Positions 1 to 8,452 of a DNA stretch of 64,000 bases are shown here, in pieces. Origin of the DNA: Lentzea sp. NBRC 102530 (GTDB lineage Bacteria; Actinomycetota; Actinomycetes; Mycobacteriales; Pseudonocardiaceae); NCBI RefSeq assembly GCF_030269365.1, contig NZ_BSTF01000012.1:124001-188000 (forward strand), written 5' to 3'. Within the stretch, counting starts at the first letter, position 1. Each line of letters starts with the position of its first letter. The notes beneath the pieces were generated by a model. It made no database searches. It worked only from the letters and a program-made list of their open reading frames with translations, and was not told the DNA's origin. The position numbers and the translations under genes are program-made.

Positions 1-2507
1 GCTTCAGCGAGTCCAACAACATCCGCAAGGAGATCCAGCACGGCGCCTTCACCATGGAGGGCTCCGACGCGGACAAGCTCGTCAGCAAGGCCAAGGAGGA
101 GCGCGAGCTCGGCTCCACCCAGAAGGTCCTGAACGAGCAGGGTGACGTCCCGAACAGCAACACGCTGCTCGACGCGGGCGCGCCGGGCCTGCGGTTCTTC
201 GAGAAGTTCATCCCCGTCTACCAGAAGGCCGCCCCGGCCTGCGGGCACCAGGGTGCCGCCCCGAACCTCCAGGGCGACATCTACCGCGTGTACGACGAGG
301 TGCGCGACATCGACTTCGCGAAGTTCCGCGAGGACGCGCACAAGATGACCGAGAACGTGAAGAAGGCGGAGGCCCACGACAACGCGCTGGGCACCGCCTG
401 GAACGGCGTCGGCTCGTGGGAGGGCCCCGCCGCCGAAGCGGCGCGCGGCTACCACGACAAGTTCGCGACGACGTCGAAGACGTTCGTGCAGAAGGCGGGC
501 ACGGGTCCCGGTGCGATCACCGGTGGCGTGACCAACATGCAGAAGCACGTCAAGGACTTCGCGCAGCAGATCCACGACCAGTACTCGGAGAAGTGCGGCG
601 GGCTGACGGTCGAGGAGGCCGAGACCGCGATCCGCCACGCCAACGGCGACCTCTTCGAGAACGACGGCGGCATCCTCGACTGGATCGCCGGAGTGCCCGG
701 TCCGATCTCGGGCGCGATCATGGGGGCGATCTGCGGCGGTGGTCTGCCCGGCGCGCTCATCGGGCTCGGCTGGGGCACGTTCGTCGGCAACACCCGCGAC
801 AACATCATCAACGAGGCCAAGCAGAAGCTGAAGGCGCTCTGCGAGGAGTTCGACGGGAAGAAGAAGGCGTTCGACGGTTACTGCCAGGCCGTGCAGACCG
901 GTGTGGACGGTGACTACAGGGTCATGTTCCAGGGCCTGGGCGACGCGTTCGGCGGCGACCCGTTCCAGCAGGTCGGTGACCCGCCCTCGTTCACCGACGC
1001 CGGCAAGGCCCGCAAGCCCGTCGACAACGGCGGTGGCGGCGGAACCCCGCCCGGTGGCGGAGGAAGTCCGTCCGGTGGTGGAAGTCCGTCCGGCGGCGGC
1101 GCGCCGGAGATGCCGAAGCCGGAGAACCCGCTCGACAAGGACGGCGACGGCAAGCCCGACGTCCCCGGCGACACCGACGGCGACGGCAAGCCGGACGACC
1201 TCGACGGTGACGGCAAGCCCGACCAGCCGAAGCCGGAAGAGGAGCTGGAGACCGTCACGGTCAAGGCCGGCGACAACACGATCAAGGTCACGGAGCCCGA
1301 CTCGAACGGGCACGTGAAGATGACGATCGACACGCCGAAGGGCGAGCCGAAGACCTACGACCTCGACTTCAGCAAGAACCCCGAGGCCGCGAAGGCCCTG
1401 ATGGGGCAGAACGGCACGCAGGCCATCACCAACATGGCCAACCAGCTCACCGCCACGACGCCCACCGCGGGCGGGCAGACCCCGGCGGCGGGCAGCACGC
1501 CGGCGCCCGGTGGCGGCGCGGCCCCGGCGGCGGGCCCGCTCGGTTCGGAGTCGAACCCGATCCCCGTCGAGGTCGGCGAGGACGGCAAGATCCACATCGA
1601 GCAGGACGGCGTCAACTTCACCGCCGAGGTGAACGCGGACACCGGCGAGATCAACATCAGCGCGGACGACGGCGACGGCACGCCCGACGAGATCGGGGTG
1701 TCGTTCGGCGAGGACGAGAACCCCGCCGCCCAGGACCGCGGCAGCGGTGGTGGCGGTGCCGAGGGCGGCAGGCTCGAGGACGGCCTGCGCACCCCGGACG
1801 GCGACTTCCCCGACGACGTCAGGACGCTGCCCGCCGAGGCGGGCTTCCAGCCGATGCCCGCCCCCGCGGGCGACTTCCAGACCATGCCCGCGCCCGCCGC
1901 GGGCGACCAGGTCTGGAGCGCGCCCGGCGAGACCGCCCCGGCGGCGCCGAACGTGGCGGAGCGCTTCCAGGACTCGATGGCCAGGAGCTTCATCGAGGAC
2001 AACGGCATCATGCCGAGCGTCGGCGAGCCCAGGATCGCGGCGGACGCCCCGAGCCCGCAGTTCGCGCAGGCCTCGGACAGCACCACGACGTCCGGTGTCT
2101 CGTTCACCGGCGGTGCGGGTGGCAGCGGCGAGTCCGTGCTCGGCGGTTCGGCCGCGGACAGCGCGTGGACCAGCCCGAACTCGGGTGACAGCAGTGGCGG
2201 TTCGTTCAGCACGAACCCGTCCGAGGCGGGGCAGCCGGGGTCGGCCAGCCTGCCGACCCTGCAGGACGCCCACGGCCAGGCCCCGAGCGGTGCCGCGTCC
2301 GGCGGGATGATGGGCGGCGGCGGGATGATGGGCGGCGGCATGGCCGGTGCCGGAGCGGGCGGCCAGCAGGGCGGCGACTCCGAGCGCGGTGCCAGCCAGT
2401 GGCGCACCACGGGCACGTTGTTCGACGACGACAACAACAACCCGTTGAGCGCCATGCAGACCACGCTGGGCGAAGACCGAGGAGAGGCGGCCAACCCGTG
2501 GCGATGA
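1..2507 (+). CDS. Large WXG100/ESX-type secreted protein, 5' partial
   Basis: The reading frame is open from the window edge, so the true start lies upstream; an internal ATG at 54 is probably not it. About residues 90-190 (counted from 54) form a helical region with a Trp-x-Gly turn (WNGVGSW), as in WXG100-like type VII secretion substrates. A Gly-rich hydrophobic hairpin follows near 215-245. Then come a Gly/Pro/Ser linker, three DxDGDGKPD calcium-binding-like repeats (about residues 365-395), a low-complexity acidic region and a Gly/Met-rich tail. There is no signal peptide in what is visible, which fits ESX export. The next gene overlaps its stop, so the two are probably co-expressed. The family is inferred from architecture; the substrate and role are unknown. 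Confidence 0.6.
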   Translation, partial: FSESNNIRKEIQHGAFTMEGSDADKLVSKAKEERELGSTQKVLNEQGDVPNSNTLLDAGAPGLRFFEKFIPVYQKAAPACGHQGAAPNLQGDIYRVYDEVRDIDFAKFREDAHKMTENVKKAEAHDNALGTAWNGVGSWEGPAAEAARGYHDKFATTSKTFVQKAGTGPGAITGGVTNMQKHVKDFAQQIHDQYSEKCGGLTVEEAETAIRHANGDLFENDGGILDWIAGVPGPISGAIMGAICGGGLPGALIGLGWGTFVGNTRDNIINEAKQKLKALCEEFDGKKKAFDGYCQAVQTGVDGDYRVMFQGLGDAFGGDPFQQVGDPPSFTDAGKARKPVDNGGGGGTPPGGGGSPSGGGSPSGGGAPEMPKPENPLDKDGDGKPDVPGDTDGDGKPDDLDGDGKPDQPKPEEELETVTVKAGDNTIKVTEPDSNGHVKMTIDTPKGEPKTYDLDFSKNPEAAKALMGQNGTQAITNMANQLTATTPTAGGQTPAAGSTPAPGGGAAPAAGPLGSESNPIPVEVGEDGKIHIEQDGVNFTAEVNADTGEINISADDGDGTPDEIGVSFGEDENPAAQDRGSGGGGAEGGRLEDGLRTPDGDFPDDVRTLPAEAGFQPMPAPAGDFQTMPAPAAGDQVWSAPGETAPAAPNVAERFQDSMARSFIEDNGIMPSVGEPRIAADAPSPQFAQASDSTTTSGVSFTGGAGGSGESVLGGSAADSAWTSPNSGDSSGGSFSTNPSEAGQPGSASLPTLQDAHGQAPSGAASGGMMGGGGMMGGGMAGAGAGGQQGGDSERGASQWRTTGTLFDDDNNNPLSAMQTTLGEDRGEAANPWR

Positions 2508-2947
2508 TCGGGGAAGTCAGCCCGCAGGTCCAGGCGGCGCTGGACGACAACCTCGCCAGGACCCGCCGCGCCACCGCGGAGGTGTCGGCGGACCTCAAGG
2601 CCAGCCAGGACAAGGTCGCCGCCGACATCGCCGCGCGCGAGGAGAAGCACAAGAGCGACCTGGCCGCCGCTCGCGAGAGCGCGGAGAACCTCGGAAAGCA
2701 GGGCGAACGGCAGCAGCCGCGCCGACCGCAGTGGGACCGCCCCGACCGCGGCACGGGCGAGATGGCGTTCGGCCCGGAGGACGACGACGGCGGCTACGCA
2801 CCGCAGACGTCCACTCCGCCCGCACCGCACCCCGTGGCGCCGCCGGTCGCACCGCCGCCTCCGCCACCGGCACCGCCTGCCCGCCCGCGTCGCCCGGCGC
2901 CAGTGGACGACGATGACGACCTGAGCGGCCAGACCTGGCTCTCCTGA
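2498..2947 (+). CDS. Coiled-coil protein with Pro-rich tail, ESX-linked
   Basis: I do not recognise a named family. The start is taken as GTG 2498 because GGAGAGG at 2481-2487 is well spaced for it; ATG 2504 is an alternative. Both overlap the stop of the preceding ESX-type gene, implying translational coupling. Residues about 5-70 are charged and Ala-rich with heptad character, so probably helical or coiled coil. The rest is acidic and then strongly Pro-rich, ending in an Asp cluster. No signal peptide or membrane segment is visible. The context suggests a cytosolic partner or chaperone of the secreted protein, but this is inference. A strong terminator follows at once. Confidence 0.6.
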   Translation: MAMIGEVSPQVQAALDDNLARTRRATAEVSADLKASQDKVAADIAAREEKHKSDLAAARESAENLGKQGERQQPRRPQWDRPDRGTGEMAFGPEDDDGGYAPQTSTPPAPHPVAPPVAPPPPPPAPPARPRRPAPVDDDDDLSGQTWLS

Positions 2948-2953
2948 ACGCGG

Positions 2954-2987
2954 AACGCCCCCGAAGCCGGTCGGCGTCGGGGGCGTT
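2954..2987 (+). terminator. Rho-independent terminator after the ESX-type pair
   Basis: AACGCCCCCGA (2954-2964) pairs perfectly with TCGGGGGCGTT (2977-2987) around a 12-base loop and is followed by a short T-rich run. It lies just past the stop at 2947 and before the convergent hydrolase ending at 3013, so it may act on both sides. Confidence 0.85.
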
Positions 2988-3012
2988 TCTCGTGGTCTCG
3001 TCGGCCGGACCT

Positions 3013-3864
3013 TCAGACGCGGCCCTGCCCGAGCGACCTGGCGGGTGGCAGGGCCTCCCGCTGGAAGGCCAGCTCGGCGTTCTTCACATCGCTGTCCAGC
3101 AGCTCGTCGTAGGTTCGCTCACCGGTCAGCACGCGCAGCAGGAACGCCGTCACGTACGCCCGCCCGAGCTTCTGCGCGCCGCGCTCGCCGTGCCCGTCGA
3201 GCATGAGCTCGCTCCAGTGCCGCCCCTCGGTGAAGCCGAGGTGCGAGGCCTTGGGCAGCAACCGGAGTTGCACCGGGCCACCCCACGCGGACGCGATCGC
3301 CTCGGCGTGGCCGACCGGCGGTGCGATGCGGTCCTCGCCCGCCGCGAGGTGCAGGCCGGGCGCGCGCACGGTCCTGGCCGCGTCGAGCGCCGAGGGGTGC
3401 GTCTCCGTTGCGGCCAAAGTCACAACGGCCCGGACGCGCTCTGCCTCGGAGGCCGCGAGGACCGCCGCGCCGCCGCCCATCGAGTGGCCCGCCAGGGCGA
3501 GCTTGGCGGGGTCGACGCTGATCTCCCCGGTGCCGAGGCGCACGCCGGTGCAGACGTCCAAAGTGGTCAGCAGGTTGGCCGCGAGGACGCGCGCGGACAG
3601 CAGCGGGCCGCGTTCCACGGCGGGGGCCGCGGCGACGACGCCCCAGGACGCCAGGTGCCGCAAAAGGCCGTGGTAGCGCCGTACGGGCTGCATCCAGCCG
3701 TGGCCGAACGCGACGGCGGGCAGGCCCAGGCCGGCGCGCGGGGTGAAGATCACGCCCGGCAGGCCCACCAGGGCGAGGTCACCGCGCAGCACGGGGTGCG
3801 GGCCAGGCCTGCTGAGCTGCTCGAGTGCCTGTTTCGCGGTCAGCGTGATCACGCGGCGAGCCAT
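3013..3864 (-). CDS. Alpha/beta hydrolase (dienelactone hydrolase/esterase-like)
   Basis: Cytosolic alpha/beta-hydrolase of 283 residues. The nucleophile elbow GHSMGGG is present, preceded by an oxyanion-type FGHGW segment, and a likely catalytic His lies in SHLGF near the C-terminus. The layout resembles the dienelactone hydrolase/chlorophyllase-like esterase group; the substrate is unknown. The start is ATG 3864; an upstream in-frame start at 3900 is less likely because it adds a poorly structured extension and runs toward the glmS promoter. It is divergent from glmS, and the 134-base gap holds a DasR-like operator that could serve both genes. Confidence 0.8.
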   Translation of the reverse strand: MARRVITLTAKQALEQLSRPGPHPVLRGDLALVGLPGVIFTPRAGLGLPAVAFGHGWMQPVRRYHGLLRHLASWGVVAAAPAVERGPLLSARVLAANLLTTLDVCTGVRLGTGEISVDPAKLALAGHSMGGGAAVLAASEAERVRAVVTLAATETHPSALDAARTVRAPGLHLAAGEDRIAPPVGHAEAIASAWGGPVQLRLLPKASHLGFTEGRHWSELMLDGHGERGAQKLGRAYVTAFLLRVLTGERTYDELLDSDVKNAELAFQREALPPARSLGQGRV

Positions 3865-3908
3865 GTGCTGAACCGTAGTCGATCCTGTCGCGCGCACCAC
3901 ATCCGAGA

Positions 3909-3922
3909 TTGGTCTACACCAT
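3909..3922. promoter_or_regulatory. DasR-like dre operator between hydrolase and glmS
   Basis: The sequence TTGGTCTACACCAT contains TGGT-N4-ACCA and differs at one central base from the DasR core TGGTCTAGACCA. A second partial copy, TGGTCTAG, lies at 3977-3984, close to the glmS start at 3999. DasR is a GntR-family regulator that responds to amino-sugar phosphates, which fits control of glucosamine-6-phosphate synthase. The match is seen in the sequence; the regulator is inferred. Confidence 0.5.
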
Positions 3923-3998
3923 ATGTGGCCCTGACCAGTGCAAACAGTGGCCGCTCACTCATTAGGGTTAGCGGCGTGGTCTAGCTAGTCTGTTTTCC

Positions 3999-5858
3999 GT
4001 GTGCGGAATCGTGGGATACGTGGGTCACCAGTCGGCGCTCGACGTCGTGCTGGACGGGCTGAGGCGCCTCGAGTACCGGGGTTACGACTCGGCGGGCGTC
4101 GCGGTCGTGACGGGCGACGACCTCGCCGTCGAACGCAAGGCCGGGCGGTTGCAGAACCTGGAGACGCTGCTCGACGAGGTGGGTCGCGAGAACTTCGCGG
4201 GCACCGTCGGCATGGGTCACACCCGGTGGGCGACGCACGGCGCGCCGATCGACAGGAACTCGCACCCGCACCGCGACACGACGAACCGTGTCGCCGTGGT
4301 GCACAACGGCATCATCGAGAACTTCCTCGCGCTGCGCTCCGAACTCGAAGGGCTCGGCGTCGAGATGGCGTCCGACACCGACACCGAGACGGTCGCGCAC
4401 CTCGTGTCGTTCGCCTACACCGAGGGCGACACGAAGGGTGACTTCGTCGCCAGCGTGCGCAAGGTCGTGAACCGCCTGGAGGGTGCGTTCACGCTCGTCT
4501 TCACGCACGCCGACGAGCCCGACACGGTCGTCGCCGCGCGCCGCAACTCGCCGCTGGTCGTCGGCGTCGGCGAGAACGAGTACTTCGTCGCGAGCGACGT
4601 GGCCGCGTTCATCGCGCACACCAAGGAAGCCGTCGAGCTGGGCCAGGACCAGATGGTCGTGCTCACCCGCTCCGGCTACGAGGTCACCGACTTCGCGGGC
4701 GAGCCCGCGCAGGCCAAGCCGTTCACGGTCAACTGGGACCTCAGCGCCGCCGAGAAGGGCGGCCACGAGTACTTCATGCTCAAGGAGATCGAGGAGCAGC
4801 CGGAGGCGCTGGCGAACACGCTGCGCGGCCACTTCGCGAACGGCCGGATCGTCCTCGACGAGCAGCGGCTGTCCGATCAGGACCTGCGCGACGTCGACAA
4901 GGTCTTCGTCATCGCATGCGGCTCGGCGTACCACTCGGGTCTCGTCGCGAAGTACGCGATCGAGCACTGGACGCGCCTGCCCGTCGAGGTCGAGCTCGCC
5001 TCGGAGTTCCGCTACCGCGACCCGGTGCTCGACCGCGACACGCTCGTCGTCGCCGTGTCGCAGTCCGGCGAGACCGCGGACACGCTGGAGGCCGTCCGCC
5101 ACGCCCGTGCCCAGAAGGCGCGCGTGCTGGCCGTCTGCAACACCAACGGCGCGCAGATCCCGCGCGAGTCCGACGCCGTGCTCTACACGCACGCCGGCCC
5201 GGAGATCGGTGTCGCGTCGACGAAGGCGTTCCTCGCCCAGATCGCCGCGAACTACCTCGTCGGCCTGGCGCTGGCGCAGGCGCGCGGCACCAAGTACCCG
5301 GACGAGGTCGCCCGCGAGTTCCACGAGCTGGAGGCCATGCCCGAGGCGGTGCAGCGGGTCCTCGCCACGAGCGAGCAGGTCCGCGCGCTCGGCCGTGAGC
5401 TCGCCGACTCGAAGGCGGTGCTGTTCCTCGGCCGCCACGTCGGCTACCCGGTGGCGCTGGAAGGCGCGCTGAAGCTCAAGGAACTCGCCTACATGCACGC
5501 CGAGGGCTTCGCGGCGGGCGAGCTCAAGCACGGCCCGATCGCGCTGATCGAGCAGGACCTGCCGGTCGTCGTGGTCATGCCGTCGCCGAAGGGCCGCGCC
5601 GTCCTGCACTCGAAGCTGGTGTCCAACATCAGCGAGATCCAGGCCCGCGGCGCCCGCACGATCGTGATCGCCGAGGAGGGCGACGAGACGGTCCGCCCGT
5701 TCGCCGACCACCTGATCGAGATCCCGGCCGTCCCGACGCTGCTGCAGCCGCTCATCTCCACGGTGCCGTTGCAGATCCTCGCTGCCGAGATCGCGTCCGC
5801 TCGCGGCTACGACGTCGACAAGCCTCGCAACCTCGCGAAGTCCGTTACCGTCGAGTGA
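3999..5858 (+). CDS. glmS: Glutamine-fructose-6-phosphate aminotransferase (isomerizing)
   Basis: Makes glucosamine 6-phosphate from fructose 6-phosphate and glutamine, the entry step to UDP-GlcNAc for peptidoglycan. The GTG start gives MCGIVGYVG, placing the catalytic Cys2 at the N-terminus after Met removal. The class II glutaminase domain (about 1-225, with RWATHG and HNGIIEN) is followed by two SIS domains (about 290-430 and 460-605) and the conserved end KSVTVE. The 619-residue length is typical. Only two bases separate an upstream stop-rich AT patch from the start and no good ribosome site is visible, so a very short or absent leader is possible. nnr follows 27 bases downstream. Confidence 0.97.
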   Translation: MCGIVGYVGHQSALDVVLDGLRRLEYRGYDSAGVAVVTGDDLAVERKAGRLQNLETLLDEVGRENFAGTVGMGHTRWATHGAPIDRNSHPHRDTTNRVAVVHNGIIENFLALRSELEGLGVEMASDTDTETVAHLVSFAYTEGDTKGDFVASVRKVVNRLEGAFTLVFTHADEPDTVVAARRNSPLVVGVGENEYFVASDVAAFIAHTKEAVELGQDQMVVLTRSGYEVTDFAGEPAQAKPFTVNWDLSAAEKGGHEYFMLKEIEEQPEALANTLRGHFANGRIVLDEQRLSDQDLRDVDKVFVIACGSAYHSGLVAKYAIEHWTRLPVEVELASEFRYRDPVLDRDTLVVAVSQSGETADTLEAVRHARAQKARVLAVCNTNGAQIPRESDAVLYTHAGPEIGVASTKAFLAQIAANYLVGLALAQARGTKYPDEVAREFHELEAMPEAVQRVLATSEQVRALGRELADSKAVLFLGRHVGYPVALEGALKLKELAYMHAEGFAAGELKHGPIALIEQDLPVVVVMPSPKGRAVLHSKLVSNISEIQARGARTIVIAEEGDETVRPFADHLIEIPAVPTLLQPLISTVPLQILAAEIASARGYDVDKPRNLAKSVTVE

Positions 5859-5885
5859 GTTGACCCCGCAGGGCAAAGGGGAAAG

Positions 5886-7316
5886 ATGCGGAGCGTCTGG
5901 CACACCGAACGCGTCAAGTCCGCTGAAGCCGAGCTCATGGCGGTGGTTCCGCCGGGCTCGCTGATGCGCAAGGCCGCGTTCGGTGTGGCCACCCACGCCC
6001 TGCGACTGCTTTCCGGACGTCGTCGCGTCACGTTGCTGGTCGGCGCCGGCAACAACGGTGGCGACGCGTTGTGGGCCGGCTACTTCCTGCGCCGCCGCGG
6101 GGTTTCCGTGTCTGCGGTGTTGCTGTCTCCTGAGAAGGCCCACGCCGAGGGGCTGTCGGCTTTTCGGCGTGCAGGCGGCCGGATCGTCACCGAGGTCGGC
6201 ACCCCGGACCTGGTGATCGACGGCATCGTCGGTCTCTCCGCGCGCGGCCCGTTGCGTCCGGCGGCGGCGGAACTGGTGGCTTCGGTCCGCGCCCCGATCC
6301 TGGCCGTGGACCTGCCGTCCGGCATCGACCCGGACACCGGTGAGATCTCCGGGCCGCACGTGCGGGCGCACACCACCGTCACGTTCGGCTGCCTCAAGCC
6401 CGTGCACGCCCTGGCCGACTGCGGCGAGGTGCACCTGGTCGACATCGGGCTGCGGCCTTCCGACCCGGACTTCGTGCTGCTGGACCGCGCGGACGTCGCG
6501 TGGCCGGTGCCCGGTCCGTCCGACGACAAGTACACCCAGGGCGTCACGGGCGTGGCCGCCGGCAGTTCGACCTATCCGGGCGCCGCGGTGCTGTCGACCG
6601 GCGCGGCCGTCCTCGCGACCTCGGGCATGGTCCGCTACGCGGGTCCGGCCGCCGACGCCATCCGCGCGCGCTGGCCCGAGACGATCTGCACGGGGTCGAT
6701 CACCGACGCCGGGCGCGTCCAGGCCTGGGTCGTCGGGCCGGGCATGGGCACCGGGCCGTCGTCGGCCGAGGTGCTGAGGTTCGTGCTGGACGCCGGGGTG
6801 CCGACGATCGCCGACGCGGACGCCATCACGCTGCTGGCCTCGAACCCGTCCCTGTGGGACGCCCGCGACCCCGACGCCGCGCTGGTGCTCACCCCGCACG
6901 ACCGCGAGTTCGAACGCCTGGCCGGCCCGGTGGGCGCGGATCGCGTTGCGGCCGCCCGGAAAGCCGCACGCCGGTTCAACGCCGTGGTGCTGCTGAAGGG
7001 GCACCGGACGGTGGTGGCGGCCCCGGACGGACGGGCGCTGGTGAACTCGGCGACCTCGTCCTGGCCCGCGACGGCCGGGTCGGGCGACGTGCTGTCGGGA
7101 CTCATCGGCGCGCTGCTGGCGAGCGGCCTGGACCCGTTCCTGGCGGCGGGGTACGCGGCGTACGCGCACGTGCTGGCGGCGGAACTCGGGGCGAACGGCG
7201 CACCGGTGCCCGCGTCGGGGCTGATGGAGGCGATCCCGGACGCGATCCGGACGATCTTGTCGGTGCCGTCTGGGAGAATTGAACCAGGGGACCCCCTGGA
7301 GGGGACCCCTGCGTGA
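5886..7316 (+). CDS. nnr: Bifunctional NAD(P)H-hydrate epimerase/dehydratase
   Basis: Repairs damaged nicotinamide cofactors: the N-terminal YjeF_N half epimerises NAD(P)HX and the C-terminal carbohydrate-kinase-like half dehydrates S-NAD(P)HX using ADP or ATP. The NNGGD motif lies near residue 60. The C-terminal half carries a Gly-rich GPGMGTG segment and the catalytic GSGDVLSG near residue 400. Length 476 is normal for the fused form. The purine-rich AAAGGGGAAAG just before the ATG serves as ribosome site. It follows glmS closely and precedes alr, an order I also recall in mycobacteria. Confidence 0.93.
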   Translation: MRSVWHTERVKSAEAELMAVVPPGSLMRKAAFGVATHALRLLSGRRRVTLLVGAGNNGGDALWAGYFLRRRGVSVSAVLLSPEKAHAEGLSAFRRAGGRIVTEVGTPDLVIDGIVGLSARGPLRPAAAELVASVRAPILAVDLPSGIDPDTGEISGPHVRAHTTVTFGCLKPVHALADCGEVHLVDIGLRPSDPDFVLLDRADVAWPVPGPSDDKYTQGVTGVAAGSSTYPGAAVLSTGAAVLATSGMVRYAGPAADAIRARWPETICTGSITDAGRVQAWVVGPGMGTGPSSAEVLRFVLDAGVPTIADADAITLLASNPSLWDARDPDAALVLTPHDREFERLAGPVGADRVAAARKAARRFNAVVLLKGHRTVVAAPDGRALVNSATSSWPATAGSGDVLSGLIGALLASGLDPFLAAGYAAYAHVLAAELGANGAPVPASGLMEAIPDAIRTILSVPSGRIEPGDPLEGTPA

Positions 7317-7328
7317 GCGCTCGCTCAC
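7313..7328. promoter_or_regulatory. 16-bp inverted repeat upstream of alr, possible operator
   Basis: GTGAGCGCTCGCTCAC is a 7-base inverted repeat with a 2-base centre, 38 bases before the alr ATG and overlapping the end of nnr. Its shape is like a TetR-type operator. Just upstream (7285-7311) lies a second GC-rich dyad, CAGGGG...CCCCTG. No T-run follows either, so an operator is more likely than a terminator. The binding protein is unknown. Confidence 0.35.
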
Positions 7329-7366
7329 ACTCCTGAGCTGCGTCCTCATGGCACGATGAACAGGTT

Positions 7367-8452
7367 ATGGCTCGTTCAGAAGTTGTCGTCGACCTAGGCG
7401 CGCTGCGGCACAACGTCGCCCTGCTCGCCGGTCTCGCGCCGTCCTCGGACACGATGGCCGTCGTCAAGGCGGACGGGTACGGCCACGGCGCGGTCCAGGT
7501 CGCCCGCGCGGCACTGGAAGCCGGTGCCACCTGGCTCGGTTCGTGCAGCACGCAGGAAGCCCTCGCCCTCCGCGCCGCGGGCATCCGGGCGCCGATCCTC
7601 GCCTGGCTCGACGCGCCCGACGAGGACCTGGCCGCCGGGCTCGCGGCGGACGTCGACATGTCCGTGGCCTCGCTGGCCGACCTGCGCCGGGTCGAGGCGG
7701 CCGCGGCGGAGGCCGACGCCCGGCCGCGATTGCACCTGAAGATCGACACCGGCCTCAGCCGCAACGGGTGCCAGCCGCAGGACTGGCCCGAGTTGGTCGA
7801 GCGGGCGAAGAAGCACGAGGTGGTGGCCATCTGGTCGCACCTCGCCTCCGCCGACGAGATCGGCGACCCGTCGATCGACCTGCAGGCCAAGCGGTTCGAC
7901 GACGCGTACGAGGTCGCGAGGGCCGCGGGGCTCGACCCGAAGAGGCACATCGCCAACTCGGCGGCCCTGCTGACGAGGCCCGACCTGCACTTCGACCTGG
8001 TCCGGCCCGGCATCGCGATGTACGGGCTGAACCCGGTGCCGACCAAGCACGACCTCAGGCCCGTGATGAGCTACCGGTCGCACGTGGCGCTCACGAAACG
8101 CATCCCCGCCGGCGAGTCGGTCTCCTACGGGATGACATGGACCGCGCAGCAGGACACGACGCTGGCGCTGGTGCCGGCGGGCTATGCGGACGGTGTCCCG
8201 CGCGCGCTCTCCGGACGGATGGAGGTGCTGCTGCACGGGAAGCGCCGGCCGGTGGTCGGGCGTGTCTGCATGGACCAGATCGTCGTGAACTGCGAGGACG
8301 ACGAGGTGCCGGAGGGTGCCGAGGTCGTCCTGTTCGGCGACGGGAGCCGGGGAGAGCCGACGGCGACGGAGTGGGCGGAGCTGACCGGGACGATCGACTA
8401 CGAGATCGTCTGCGGGATGTACCGGCCGCGAGTGCGGAGGATCTACACGTGA
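7367..8452 (+). CDS. alr: Alanine racemase
   Basis: PLP-dependent interconversion of L- and D-alanine, supplying D-Ala for peptidoglycan. The PLP lysine is K34 in VVKADGYGHGA. The second catalytic residue is the Tyr in SVSYGMTW, and HIANSAA and RPGIAMYG are the usual PLP-pocket motifs. The 361-residue length is typical of the fold-III TIM barrel plus C-terminal beta domain. The ATG start follows a weak AACAGG site. The next gene begins inside its stop region (GTG 8449). Confidence 0.96.
   Translation: MARSEVVVDLGALRHNVALLAGLAPSSDTMAVVKADGYGHGAVQVARAALEAGATWLGSCSTQEALALRAAGIRAPILAWLDAPDEDLAAGLAADVDMSVASLADLRRVEAAAAEADARPRLHLKIDTGLSRNGCQPQDWPELVERAKKHEVVAIWSHLASADEIGDPSIDLQAKRFDDAYEVARAAGLDPKRHIANSAALLTRPDLHFDLVRPGIAMYGLNPVPTKHDLRPVMSYRSHVALTKRIPAGESVSYGMTWTAQQDTTLALVPAGYADGVPRALSGRMEVLLHGKRRPVVGRVCMDQIVVNCEDDEVPEGAEVVLFGDGSRGEPTATEWAELTGTIDYEIVCGMYRPRVRRIYT

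Noticed and set aside
3981..7349. A 1122-residue open frame on the minus strand opposite glmS and nnr
   Set aside because: It is the mirror of strongly coding GC-rich genes: Arg/Asp/Val/Gly-rich without motifs or a ribosome site.
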